64,000 nucleotides of DNA, taken from assembly GCF_030272615.1 (NCBI RefSeq), contig NC_081408.1, positions 604,801,673 to 604,865,672 on the forward strand, in the 5' to 3' direction. The stretch is from Cryptomeria japonica (lineage: Eukaryota; Streptophyta; Pinopsida; Cupressales; Cupressaceae). The position numbers were made by a program, and so were the translations under genes. Positions 12,154 to 23,148 of the stretch are shown one piece after another (positions within the stretch are counted from its first letter, which is position 1; each line of letters begins with the position of its first letter). A model generated the notes under the pieces. It was not told the DNA's origin and ran no database searches. It worked only from the letters and a program-made list of their open reading frames with translations.

Positions 12154-12496
12154 AATACCTGGATGATAATCTGAAAAGAAAACTCATATTAATGGAAAAA
12201 ACATAGAACAAGCTTTCCAATGATATAAAGTTTTCAAAAAACGGAGGTCAGATGCTCAAGTTATGTCTCCCGGAGTGCAAAAATGAATGGTTGGCTTTGA
12301 CGGCAAAAAAAGTCATCAGAAAAGTAAAATCAAAAGTTAAAACCTCTAGATCTGGATAGAGCTCAGAAAGAGATTTCCGATGATATAAGATTTGTCGAAA
12401 AACGCCTCCATATGACCAAGTTACAACCAAAAGAAAAAAACTCTTTTAGGGCATTAAAAGGGTTAAAAAAAAGAAAAAGAAAAATATTCTGATGCA
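12154..12496 (-). other. Leader segment of the outer element with paired motifs
   Basis: This is non-coding sequence between the solo LTR and the nested Copia. On the minus strand it has two copies of a motif of the type ATAACTTGAGCAT..TCCGTTTTT..GGAAAGC (12266-12211 and 12426-12367) that also occurs twice in the nested Copia's leader. See findings. Confidence 0.5.
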
Positions 12497-12860
12497 TGTT
12501 AGAGTAATCAGGTCTTTACTTGATTAATTAAACGATATTTGTTTAATTAATTAAGTTCCCCTTTATCTCTTTTACACTTAAGCTAACATTAGATGCATAA
12601 TAATTAATTCTTTTATTAATTATTATGTGCAAGCCTAGGGTTTTCCCTTTTAGGGTTTCTTGACTTATTAGAGGTTGGATTTTTTTCTTTGTATTATTAT
12701 TCTATTACACATTTTTGTGAATACAAAGCTCTCGTCTTTTTGAGCATTTTCCTGTGTTTTAGTTTTTCTCTATTGCTTCATTGCTTCTCTTTGTAATAGG
12801 TTTATGCAGTTTGTAGAGATCATTTGGGCTCCTGTGGTGTTGTATTTCTCAACTCTCACA
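12497..12860 (+). repeat. 5' LTR of the nested Copia
   Basis: It starts TGTTAGAGTAATCAGG and ends CTCTCACA. It contains TTGATTAATTAAACG-type AT-rich U3 sequence and the TTAGGGTTTCTTGAC stretch. It is the mate of 18368-18731. Confidence 0.93.
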
Positions 12861-12872
12861 TAATATCAGAGC
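12861..12872 (+). other. Primer binding site (degenerate)
   Basis: TAATATCAGAGC directly follows the LTR. It equals the tRNA-Met site TGGTATCAGAGC with GG changed to AA, two G-to-A changes consistent with decay after methylation. Confidence 0.8.
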
Positions 12873-14185
12873 TTCAGCTCTGCAGCTACCTGTTCTTGTT
12901 TTGAGTATTTTGCATTGGAAGCAGATTTGGGGTTTCAGAAGTTTTTTTTGCTCACCTAGGGATAGGCCTTTTTTCATGAGCACTTTGGTCCTAAACGAAC
13001 CTCACCATCATTCTCAAAAGGCCCAAAAACCCCTATGGTCATATAAATCTTGACCACTTTCGACACTTGAGCCTCTGGGGGTATATTTTTTCTTTGTACC
13101 AGGCCGTACAATCCTAGCACACAGTTCGAGAAAAAAATTTCTAAATTTTTTTTTTTGCCTTTATACTGCATGCAAGCCAAATTTTGATTTTTTACAAAAA
13201 AAATAAAAAATCACAAAAAAATCCAAAGGCATCATTCAAAAGTTTTTTGCAAAAAAAAGTTCTCAAAAATAAAAATCTTGGGGTTCAACCCAAGGTACGC
13301 AAGGCACCATGGGCCCCACAACCTACAACAGGCATCGCCGTCGCCAACCCTGACACAGCAAGCCCCTCTACCATCAACCCCCGCCTGTTGGAAGCCTCCC
13401 CGCCAGCTGGAAGCCTCCCCGCCCGTCGGAAGCCTCTCCGCCCGCCAGCAGCTCCCCCGCCCGCCAGCAATTCTCGGGTCGCCGACAGTTTCCCCGCCGG
13501 CCCTCACCGATGGCCACTGTAGCCCTACCTGCCGACCACCTACCCACCACCGTAGTCTTGCCGCCCAGCTTCGTGGCTCCGCTGCTCTACCACCAAAGCG
13601 CCACCTCTGCCCGGCCCTGCCACCAGTGAGCCATTGTTGCCCCTTTATCTTGCCTTTGAAGGGGGGGGTTGGTTTTTTCATCATATCTTGAGCATACGGA
13701 GTTGTTTTTTCAAAAACAAATAAGCATCGGAAAGATGGTTTTGATATGGACCTCGTGGTATTGAATATATTTTTTCAAATTTTTTGTTTGATTGTACTTT
13801 TTTTCGATAAAAGTGGGGTTTTTTTTCTGCACTTTCGGGGTCGTAGAATGAGCAAACAGACTCCGTTTTTCAAAAACAAATAGGCGCTGGAAAGCTCTCG
13901 ACATTCTCTATTCAGATATGTGATCTTGTTTCTCATATTTTTCATCAGGTAAATGAGATTTCAGTTTGAACTTTTTTTGCTTATGCACTACTTCCTTCTC
14001 ATCAGTATGTACTAGGGTTTGGGTTTATCTCTTATGGGGGGGTGTTTTTTCTCGCTTTCTATCATTTATATCAGAAATATAGAACACCAAAACTCTCAAA
14101 ACAAACAAACCCTTCTGTATCTTCTGTTTATTCTACAAGATCACATAATAAAAAAAACCACAAGCAGGTACAAGTGCAGAGTTTC
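12873..14185 (+). other. Untranslated leader of the nested Copia, with GC-rich core
   Basis: This 1.3 kb leader has no gag homology. The core (about 13290-13640) is strongly GC-rich with degenerate repeats around GGAAGCCTCCCCGCC of about 20 bp. Long overlapping open frames on both strands (13184-13522, 13278-13691, minus 13684-13232) are caused by this composition. Two copies of the leader motif lie at 13682-13735 and 13840-13895. Confidence 0.7.
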
Positions 14186-15036
14186 ATGGCAGATTCTTCA
14201 GTTGAGTTGTTGACATCACACAACTATCACACCTGGAAGCCTCGCATCATGTAGCTTCTCAGGGCATGAGGGTTGTGGTCTTGCTTGGATGAGGTTTAGC
14301 CTCTATTGCAACGTCCTTATGAGTTTCTTCAACACAGAAACAAGATGGATGAGGCCATGGGTTTTCTCTCTTTACATGTTTTCGACAATCTTTTGTTTCA
14401 CCTTGATGAGTTGCTCACTCCTCGCGCTATGTGGTTGAAGTTTGAGACTCTCTTCGGGAGAGTTAATGAGATCTAGGCATTATAGATTGAGGCAGAGTTG
14501 GTTTCCTTGTTGCCTGATTCCTTTCCCACCATTGAGGATTTTTTGAACAAATTAAAGACTACCAGATCTATTCTCTAGGGGTGTGGAAAGACCAAGAAAG
14601 ACACAGAGTGCATTCACTTGATCCTTTCGAAGCTTCGGGGTCCTTTTTTTTATTTTCCTCTGCTTTCTACTCCACCATGGATGGCTTGGGTTCTCATTTT
14701 ACCATGCCTACCTTTGATGTGTTTTGTGAGTGTTTGTCTCGTGAGCAGTCTCACCTTTCTCAACTGGACATGCTCTCAGGGTCCAAGAACAAAGCATTGG
14801 TTGCTCAATCCTCTAAGGAGAAGCAAAAGAAGAAACCAAAGCTAAAGAATAATTTTGCAGGCAGTGAGCATTCCTCCAAGCCACCTCCTAAGTCTGATTC
14901 TAAACCACCATTTCCTCCAAAACAAGGAAAATCTTCGCAATCTGGTGAGTCTTCCTCCAAGACTAAGAAGAAATTAGGGGATACTTGCAGTTTTTGTGGT
15001 AAGGAAGGACATCCTGTTTCCAGGTGTTGGAAATGA
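14186..15036 (+). pseudogene. Copia gag (stops and frameshift)
   Basis: The frame starts at the ATG at 14186 (MADSSVELLTSHNYHTWK) and reads through stops at about 14252 and 14268 into a gag core (YEFLQHRNKMDEAMG, LDELLTPRAMWLKFETLFGR). After a shift near 14570-14680 it ends with a basic Lys/Ser-rich tail and a CCHC zinc knuckle, CSFCGKEGHPVSRC (about 14989-15030), which binds RNA. The start was chosen because homology to Copia gag begins there. It would package genomic RNA if intact. Confidence 0.85.
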
Positions 15037-15059
15037 TTAGAGGCTTTAGAGGAAGCCAT

Positions 15060-16305
15060 GTAACAGCATCACATCTCCTCACCTCAGGTGTCTTCTCCTT
15101 CCACGGGGAAAGGCCATGCTCTCACTTCTTGAGCTTCAGCCTATGGGTCCACTTGGATTTTAGATTCTGGCGCTTAGCACCATATGACTCACACTTAGCA
15201 GTTAGTTACTTCTCTTGCCTCTTGTGGTACTTCACATATTGCAGTGGGTGACTCAATTCAGCTTTCAATCTTGGGTTCAGGTTTTGTCTCTTTGGATGGG
15301 GGTACTTTGCAGGATGTTCTGGTTGTTCTTGACATCTCGACGAACCTCCTATCCATTTATCATATTTGTCATTCTGGCTCTAATAAGAGTTGAGTTCTCA
15401 CCACATGATGTGGTTATTCAGGACCTCCATGACTCTGATTTTGTTGTGGCTACCGGGAGTGTTGATACTGCATCTCATCTTTACAGATTTGATGGATTTG
15501 AGCCCTCTGCGGGTGCAGGTTCTTCTCTTATAGAACATGCAGATTCAATGAGTAAGATTTGGCATGAGTGCTTGGGCCATGTCAATTATAGATATCTTCA
15601 GCAGATGAGTACATAGGCACTTGTTCTTGGGCTCCCATAGATTTCATGTACTAATGGTGTTTGTCATGGTTGTGTTCTTGGCAAGAATCACTCGAATCCC
15701 TTTCTGAAGGAAAGATCCCCTCGAGCTTTGGCACCTTTGGAGTTGATTCCCAATGACCTCATGTCAGTCCCTACTCCTTTTTCTAGGGCCAAGTATGTAC
15801 TCACTTTTATTGATGACTTCTCCAGACGCACACGGGCATACTTTCTTAAGTATAAGTCTGATGTCTTTGATTCATTTTGAATCTTCAATACATTTGTAGA
15901 GAAGCAATCTGGTTGTTCTATTCACCAGATACGTACAGATAATGGGGGGGAGTATGCGAATCAGGCTTTCAGATATTTTTGCACTGAGCATGGTTTGCAG
16001 CATCAGTTTACTATTCCCTACACCCCTCAGTATAATGGTGTCGCTGAGCGAAAGATCAAAACTTTACGGGAGATGGCGAATTGTATGATTCAGTCTAGGT
16101 CCATGGATTTGTCTTTTTGGGCTGAGGCAGTCAATTGTGCCAACTACATTCAGAATTGGATGCCTCACAAGGCGATTCAACATATGACTCATGAGGAGGC
16201 TTGGTCTCATGACAAGCCTGGTGTTTATTTTTTCTGTGTATTTAGCGGTGAGGCATGGGCATTTATTCCTGATGCTCAGAGGAAAGCAATGGAGCGGAAG
16301 AGCTG
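15060..16305 (+). pseudogene. Copia protease and integrase (multiple stops)
   Basis: The protease site reads WILDSGA followed by a stop (15175-15177) and HHMTH. The GAG-pre-integrase zinc region follows (IWHECLGHVNYRYLQQM, then CHGC), then the integrase core with its first aspartate retained (NDLMS), the second (RTDNGGEY, about 15938-15961) and the glutamate (GVAERK, about 16036). Stops lie near 15616, 15640 and 15880, and the C-terminal part shifts frame near 16300. Domain order and spacing are normal for Copia, so loss is by point decay rather than deletion. Confidence 0.87.
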
Positions 16306-16309
16306 ACCC

Positions 16310-18159
16310 CTCATTTTTGTTGGCTACTATGAGGATGTTAAGGTGTACAGGTTGTTTGATCTTGATTCCAGAGAGGTCCTATTTCGATGGGATGTTCAGT
16401 TTGATGAGCGCCTTCCCACAGTGGATACCATGTCTCCAGTGTCTACCCCTCTTCCTACTCCTCCCACTGCATCTCTTCAGGATTATTTTGAGGATGATTC
16501 AGATGATGTTGCTGATGATCCACCATCCCCACCTCCACCTTCTCCACCTCAGATGCCTAAGTGGGCTCACTTTACTGTTGAGGCGGCAGGATCTATGGTC
16601 GGTGATCCTTCAGATACTCGTCGCACCCGTTCTCATACTGTGGGTTCCAGTATTTTGAGTCATGCCATTTCAGATGATCCTCAAAAGTTTTCAGAGGCTA
16701 CAGGACACCCTAAGTGGGATTATGCTATAGAGGAGGAGTATTCTTCTTTGATGAGGAATAATACTTGGGATCTCTGTCCTCTTCCTAAGGGCAGAAAGAT
16801 GGTTCGGTGCCACTGGTTGTATTGCACTAATTATATTGCTGATGGTTCGATTGATAAGTACAAATCATGTCTTGTTGTAAAGGGTTTCTCGCAGGTTGAG
16901 GGTGTTGATTACCTCGAGACATTTGCCCCTGTTGCCAAGATGAACTCTATTCGCTTTGTACTATCCCTTGTAGCTTCTAGGGGATGACCCATTTTTCAGA
17001 TGGATATGAAGAGTGCCTTCTTGCATGGAGACCTATAGGAGGAAATCTATATGGAGTAGCCTAAGGGATTTGTGCAGGACAATTTTTTTGTTTGCAGGCT
17101 TCGACAGTCATTGTATGGTCTCAAACAGACCCCTCGGGCTTGGTATGAGAAGATGGACTCCTTCTTGATCTCCATTGGTTTCACACGTTGTCATTCTGAT
17201 CATACAGTGTACATTCAGCTTCTTGAGGATGAGATCCTGATTCTTGTGCTATATGTTGATGATCTCCTCATCACGGGTAGCTCATCCTCTATGATTCAAC
17301 ATGTTCAGCAAGCTTTGATGGACCAGTTTGAGATGACAGATCTCGGTCTTCTGCACTATTTTCTTGGTCTTCAAGTGATTTAGTCTTCTGATGGGATCTT
17401 CATTTACCAACAGAAGTATACTCTTGACATGCTTTATTGCAAGCCTACTCCCACTCCTTTTCAATTAGGGGTTGTTTTGATTACCACTTGCTCCACTCCT
17501 TCATTAGATTCTACACTTTACAGGCAGTTGGTTGGTAGTTTGTTGTACCTGACTTACACTCGTCTTGATCTTTCCTTTGCGGTTGGCCTTGTCTGTCAAT
17601 TCTCCCATGATCCTCATGAGAGTCATTGGCAAGCTACCAAACGTATTTTGCGGTACATTCAGGGGAACCTCACATTGTTGGTTACACTGACTCAGATTGG
17701 GCTGGTGATGTCAATGATCAGAAGTCTAATTCTTGCTTTGTTTTCTGTCTTGACTCTGGTCCTATCAAATTGTCTTGCAAGAAGTAGATTGTTCATGCAT
17801 TATCATCTACAGAGGCTGAGTACCAAGCTGTTGTGCTCGCCAGTCAGGAGATCTTATGGCTTCGACACTTGATGACTGGGTTTGGTTTTCCTCCTGATAG
17901 TCCCACTATTCTTTGGTGTGACAATCAGAGTTCTATTCACATTTCTCGCAACCTGGTAGAGCATCAGCGGACAAAGCACATTGAGCTTCACATGCATTTC
18001 ATCCGCCAGTTGATTCGGGATGGTTCTCTCATTTTGGAGTACATTCCCACTGTCGAGCAGGTTGCAGACATCTTCATGAAACCTTTTGCATTGCCGTGCT
18101 ATCTTCAGTTATGTTGTATTCTTGGGGTGAAGGAAGTTGTCCATGGGGGGTCTTTATGA
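16310..18159 (+). pseudogene. Copia reverse transcriptase and RNase H (stops and frameshifts)
   Basis: After a proline/aspartate-rich linker the RT begins at about 16700 (HPKWDYAIEEEYSSLM, NNTWDLCPLPKG, KGFSQVEGVDYLETFAPV) and continues past stops at 16985, 17038 and 17057 through QMDMKSAFLHGDL and LYGLKQTPRAWYEKM to the catalytic box YVDD (17252-17263). RNase H follows with EAEYQAVVLASQEILWL (about 17815), LWCDNQSSIHISRN and TKHIELHMHFIR, ending at 18159. One region near 17400-17830 is out of frame. The polymerase aspartates are intact although the frame is not. Confidence 0.9.
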
Positions 18160-18367
18160 GGTCTTCCGTCTTATTTTTTTCAACATGTTATTTTATCTCT
18201 TTTTGGAGAGGAGTTTTTTCCCACTCGGTTTTCTCCTTTTTCTTCATTTCATAGAGATTTATTTGTATTTGGGTACCTAATCAGGCCTTATTGTCGGGAC
18301 CCATCTTTCCTGCTTTCAACAGCTATTCTAGGTTTTGGCTTCTCCCTAAGTCTAGCTTAAGGGGAGG
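18160..18367 (+). other. 3' untranslated region and polypurine tract of the nested Copia
   Basis: GGGTACCTAATCAGGCC at about 18270 is shared (reverse complement) with about 9800-9830 of the outer element. The purine tract AAGGGGAGG (18359-18367) directly precedes the LTR and primes plus-strand DNA. Confidence 0.8.
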
Positions 18368-18731
18368 TGTTAGAGTAATCAGGTCTTTACTTGATTAATT
18401 AAACGATATTTGTTTAATTAATTAAGTTCCCCTTTATCTCTTTTACACTTAAGCTAACATTAGGTGCATAATAATTAATTCTTTTATTAATTATTATGTG
18501 CAAGATTAGGGTTTTCCCTTTTAGGGTTTCTTGACCTATTAGAGGTTGGATTCTTTTCTTTGTATTATTATTCTTTTACACATTTTTGTGAATACAGAGC
18601 TCTCATCTTTTTGAGCATTTTCCTGTGTTTTAGTTATTCTCTGTTGCTTCCTTGCTTCTCCTTGTAACAGGTTTATTTAGTTTGCAGAGATCATTTGGGC
18701 TCCTGTGGTGTTGTATTTCTCAACTCTCACA
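18368..18731 (+). repeat. 3' LTR of the nested Copia
   Basis: It has the same length and ends (TGTTAGAG..CTCTCACA) as the 5' LTR. The differences are mainly transitions. Confidence 0.93.
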
Positions 18732-19032
18732 ACCCATTTGCAGGTACAGCCATACGGATTTCTTTGCCTTGAAAAATGTGCCAATAAAAAATGATGTCGT
18801 AGATGCCCCTGTCACCAAAAATAGGCAAATTATATATCAAAATTCATGGAATCGGCCTTCTGAATCCAACCATGAGGTCCTTTTGGCACCAAAATGTACC
18901 AAAAAATCAGCTACCCCCATAAATAGAAAAAAAACTACACAAACCTCAAAATACTCAAATATGAAGAACAAGACCCAAAAAACTCTTATGAAGAGAATAG
19001 GGGCATGCAGATCTGGAGCTCTAATACCATAT
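18732..19032 (-). other. 5' leader of the outer element with primer site
   Basis: On the minus strand TGGTATTAGAGC (19029-19018) is the tRNA-Met primer site, four bases inside the LTR. The rest is non-coding leader, interrupted at 18732 by the nested Copia. Confidence 0.75.
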
Positions 19033-19359
19033 TGTAGTTGAGGAAAAATCAACTCTACAACTCCCAAAGATCACTTGCATGCAAACCTATCACAGAAGGA
19101 GAGAAGCAAAAAATCTATGGAGGCCAAAATTCAGAGATCTAGAAAAGAGGAGTCATATTGATTGTGCAAGAAGAATTCAATTCAATAATTACAGTTGTTA
19201 TGATAATACAAAGAGATAATCCTTATAAAAGGACACTTGAAACCCTAAAGGAACAAAAACCTAAAGATTTATAAGATTCCTATGTTTAGCTTAAGCATGG
19301 AGTATAATAGACTAACGATTAAATAAATAATTATTAGCTAATAAAAGATAACTCTAACA
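19033..19359 (-). repeat. 5' LTR of the outer element (minus strand)
   Basis: Mate of 9376-9701; 327 bp, starting TGTTAGAGTTATC at 19359 on the minus strand and ending CTCAACTACA at 19033. Confidence 0.87.
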
Positions 19360-20144
19360 GTTATTTATTCCGTCTATCTCTTCTATGCCCTAAACAATAC
19401 AAAATCTAGTTGGATTCTCAATAGAAATAATTTTTGTATGACTAATAAATTCTAAGTGTTCATTATTGTAAATATTATTTCATGGTGGAGGATTTGCTTC
19501 TTCTATTATTGATAATATCCACAGTGTTTCTTTGTTGATTCTTTTCAAGTGAAATCCTATTTTCCTACTTTAAGGTTGTTGGTTTCCATCCCTTGTATTT
19601 GGTAGATACCTCTAAGTTGGAGATATAATTTTGGCTAAGATTCTCTAATAATTCCCTCTTAATACTAAATGTATTTTTCATTCCCTAAGAATTATTTAAT
19701 ATTCGTACATTAGGTCAATAAGATAACATTTCTCTCTATCTTAATTATATAAGAGAATTTTTTCTTATGGAGTTTCATCCAATCCAACATTCTTCCACTT
19801 TATTGGATTTTTGTTCAGGTAGATTCCTCTCATAATTCTTTAATGTTGTTTTGAATATTTTCATCTTGATTTTTATTGTTCTTTTCTAGTTTTTGAAAAT
19901 TTTCTTTCAATTTTTTACTTTCTTATTTTATTTTAGATTCACCACTATGTCTTGACATCTCTTTCTTGATTATTCCCAAGTTGCTCTCCTTAAAGAGCTC
20001 ATGATTTTCCTATAAGAGACTTAACTTTACCTTTTTAATAATTCTTTAGGTCTCTACACTTCTATGGCTGGAGTTTTGTGGTTTTTATTTCTTTGAAACG
20101 TTTAGGAGGAATTTTCTTATATTACTACATTTATTAACTTTAAG
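19360..20144. other. Unassigned AT-rich host DNA
   Basis: Continues the DNA left of 9376. It is T-rich with no ORF of note and no motif I recognise. Confidence 0.4.
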
Positions 20145-22329
20145 TGTTGGTGGTTGTTGTCATTGATGAATAAGTATTATCATTGGTGTCAACTCTCAGT
20201 GTTGTGGAGTATATTGGAGATTGTTGCTAGTGCAGTTTTGGTGTTATCCATTAGTGTCAACACTTAGAGTTGTGTGCAAAGATATGATGGATATGACTAG
20301 GTGTATTTGATGATATGTTGATGTTGAGCCTTGCGATAGTGTTATGGATTCAAATTTATGTGTAGTTGGTCGATGGTTGAACGCATTTTTTGTTTAGTGT
20401 CTTGTATTGTAGATATGATCAGAAGGTTGATGTATGATAAAAATGTGTGTTGTACAATTGATGGTTCCCTATTGTGGATGTCCACCTTCTTGGTGTTGAT
20501 GTCTATATTCAATATATTGTGATGATGTTGTCGATGTGTTAGTGGTGGTGATGTCATGATTGATAATAGAGATGGTACCATGATAATATCATGTGAGGAC
20601 TAGAAGCATTAAGTTGAGGATTAGAATCTTTGAGATGAGGATTAGAAGCATTAATATGAGGATTAGAAGCATGATGATGTAGAGATATTTTTTGGATGAT
20701 CTTACACATGCTACAAGATGTTGTAGTATCTCTTTTATTGCTCTTGTATGAGGAAATGGCATTTCAACACATTCTGGTCTCTAGAAGTTGATGAAGTGTG
20801 TGAATGCAATAAAATGTGCTAAAGATTGGCTCAAAAAATTCTTTGCATTCCTTCAAATTTATAGATGTGTCTTTCTAATTCTGGATATAATTTTTATGCT
20901 CTGTAGCTGTTGCACTCCTTTATTTCCATGTCCCTAGTGTTGCAGCTGATGTTTTTGGTTAAGGCAGTATGATGACAAGTTGATTTTTTGGTTAGGACTA
21001 GTTTGGAGAATACTATGCATTTCTCTACATTGATGTTTCTATTAATTTGGTTTTGTGGACATGCTTATAATCTTTGCGCAGTGTCTCACTTCATATTTAT
21101 AGTGAGAAAGTGTTTCTTGGCCCTTTTGTAATGAACTGCTCTATATAAGCTTGGTTTTGCTAGCTCATCTTGGCTTGACAACATGAAAAGTTAGTTTGGA
21201 AGTGTTGATGGATGTTCTAAAAATGTATCCATATGGTTTGCATAATGTTGGTTGATCTCTTTGGTGTTTCATTGTGCTTGGTGTTGGTTTTCAGGATAAT
21301 TTGTAGTAATCTAGTTTCCAAGACTTGCTCCTTTTCTTGTGCTATGTCTTTAGGGGTCTGTGCTAGCATTGAAGTTTAAGTTCTTCATATGCTAGGTTGG
21401 AGTTTGAGATTTGTAAACCAAGTGTGGGCGAACTTGGCACTTGGTTTTCCATCTCTCTTTGCTTTCTCTTTGGGCATACTTTACCCTTGACTTGAATCTA
21501 ACTTTGGCGAACTTTGACAGTGTGTCGACCATCTTTCTTTCTAGTTGGGCAGACTTGGAAATTGGCTTGCCATTTACTTGGGCTGACTTTAGCCTTGTTT
21601 TGCCACTTTATTTGGTTTAGACATCTTGCCTTGGCAAATTTTAATGTCTTAATGCCACTTTTCATTAGCTGGGTGGACTTTACATTCTTTATGCCATGTT
21701 TCTGCTAGGTCAAACTTTGGCAATGCCATGCCAAATCATGGCGGACTTCATGTGATGTCTAAACATTGCCCTTGCTATTTGGGCGAACTTCATAGTGTCT
21801 TGGATACTGTCCTCATTTTCTTCTTGAGTGGGCCATAAGTTACATTCAGGATGAATGCAATCTCATGGATGGGTGCATTCTTACCAAAACAAGGTCATAT
21901 GTGAAATGATACGGTCATTTTGAGTAATTTATCTGCAAAATTGTAATTCTAAATATGGCCCAAGTGATTTGTTGATTTCCCCTCTTAAATGCTAAAGGTT
22001 AAAATACTTAATCTTTTCTATTACGATGTGAGCCTCAGCCTACAAGTCCTTTCGCGAAGAGTGATCTTTCCTGGGCACTGATCCTTAAAAACAATATTGT
22101 AATACTTGTTCATATAATGTGAGTCAACTCTCATTGTTTTTTTACCCTTCTTGGGTTTTCTACATAAATCTAGTGTTCTCTTTTGCATGTCTGTTCATTT
22201 TTATCTATCACTACCACCGATCATATTAAGGTTAAAGTTAAATTTGAGTTATATTATAAAGAGTTGAAACTTGTTTAAGACTGATTCACCCCCCCTCTTA
22301 GCCTTGGGGTGTGTTCAATGTGCACAACA
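20145..22329 (+). repeat. Solo Copia-type LTR, long variant
   Basis: The 2185-bp block starts TGTTGGTGG, has the TTGTCATTGATG box at 20158 and ends CACAACA after GATTCACCCCCCCTCTTAG (about 22283-22302). Flanks TTAAG (20140-20144) and TTAAT (22330-22334) agree at four of five bases. It is longer than its relatives because of an interior rich in degenerate repeats such as TTGGGCGAACTT (about 21420-21800). No coding capacity. Confidence 0.7.
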
Positions 22330-22620
22330 TTAATGCACATATATAGTAAATTCTCATAGTCAATTTCTTATTTCCATTCCCTTGAGGATGAATAAATATA
22401 GAATTTATGGTTGTTTGTGTTTTCTAATTTTATTTTGATGCATACCTAAGAATTGAAAACAAACTCTTTTCTCCAAGTTAAATCATGAATATAACTATAA
22501 ACCCACAAACATTTTAGAATATAAATTAAAGAATTTCTGCATCCCATAATTCAGGTGTATCCATGTTGATACCTTTGTTGGCAGTATGTGTTGTTGTGGT
22601 TGTCATTGATGTCAAACCTG
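22330..22620 (+). other. Host DNA plus the first 45 bases of a Copia LTR
   Basis: A TGTTGGCAG start at 22576 and the TTGTCATTGATGTCAA box at 22600-22615 show the left edge of a plus-strand LTR, interrupted at 22621 by a minus-strand Copia LTR. The remainder of the interrupted LTR is not identified in the window. Confidence 0.55.
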
Positions 22621-23017
22621 TGTTAGGGTTTAGGCAAATTTGGATCAAATACAAATTAACAATTATATCTAGATTAAAATACACAAAAGATGAAGAATCA
22701 TACACAACACAAATAACACAGAGATTTAACATGGTTCACCCAAGGTGGGCTACATCCACAGAACACAGTCATCCAATCTTTTCTTATTATCCAATAATGC
22801 AGTACAACACCATTGCAATGCCCTTTACATTCCAACCACTTATAACATGCAATTTTCAGGATAACTTATTAAGTTGGCTTTTTAGGGTTTTTTTCCAATG
22901 TCATTTTTTCAAAGAAAAAATTCCAATTTTTTTTCCTTGGGGGTTGTGCCCTCGAACCTCAGCAAAGATATAGTACAAGTGTATAGTTCTTGCATGATCA
23001 GTTTCCATATACTAACA
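22621..23017 (-). repeat. 3' LTR of the minus-strand Copia (397 bp)
   Basis: On the minus strand it starts TGTTAGTATATGG after the purine tract AAGTGGGAGAT, contains the ACCTTGGGTGAACCATGTTAA stretch typical of this kind of Copia LTR, and ends CCCTAACA. The tract and its context (about 36 bp, CCACTTG..AGACTGATC) are duplicated at 23015-23080. Confidence 0.8.
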
Positions 23018-23148
23018 ATCTCCCACTTGGAGACTGATCAAGCTCCACACCAAACAATCTCCCACTTGAAGACTGATCTTGGATGAAATTGCTTCACTTC
23101 CCACTAGATAAAACACTTGGACTCGACTATTCCTTAATTCCATTATTT

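Larger units (their letters stand above)
12497..18731 (+). mobile_element. Complete but inactive Copia retrotransposon (plus strand)
   Basis: The element is 6235 bp with LTRs of exactly 364 bp each (12497-12860 and 18368-18731), primer site at 12861, long GC-rich leader, gag, protease, integrase, reverse transcriptase and RNase H in Copia order, and purine tract AAGGGGAGG at 18359. The LTRs differ at about 17 positions by eye (near 5 percent). Flanks ATGCA and ACCCA agree at three of five bases. At least a dozen internal stops and several frameshifts make it non-functional. It is inserted in the leader of the outer minus-strand element. Confidence 0.93.
9376..19359 (-). mobile_element. Minus-strand short Copia-like LTR element, expanded by nested insertions
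   Basis: Two LTRs of 326 and 327 bp (9376-9701 and 19033-19359) in the same minus orientation bound this block. A primer site (19029-19018) lies inside the right LTR and a purine tract (read on the minus strand, about 9712-9702) inside the left one. Flanking pentamers are ATTAT and GTTAT (four of five equal). Removing the nested elements leaves only about 1.6 kb of internal sequence with no gag or pol domain, so it is a non-autonomous or strongly deleted element. Its 3' untranslated part (about 9780-9840) matches that of the nested Copia (about 18260-18310), so the two are related. Confidence 0.8.

Noticed and set aside
13184-13691. Pro/Ser- and Gly/Arg-rich frames of 110-150 residues on both strands
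   Set aside because: They overlap each other on opposite strands in a GC-rich repeat and show no domain; absence of stops follows from composition.
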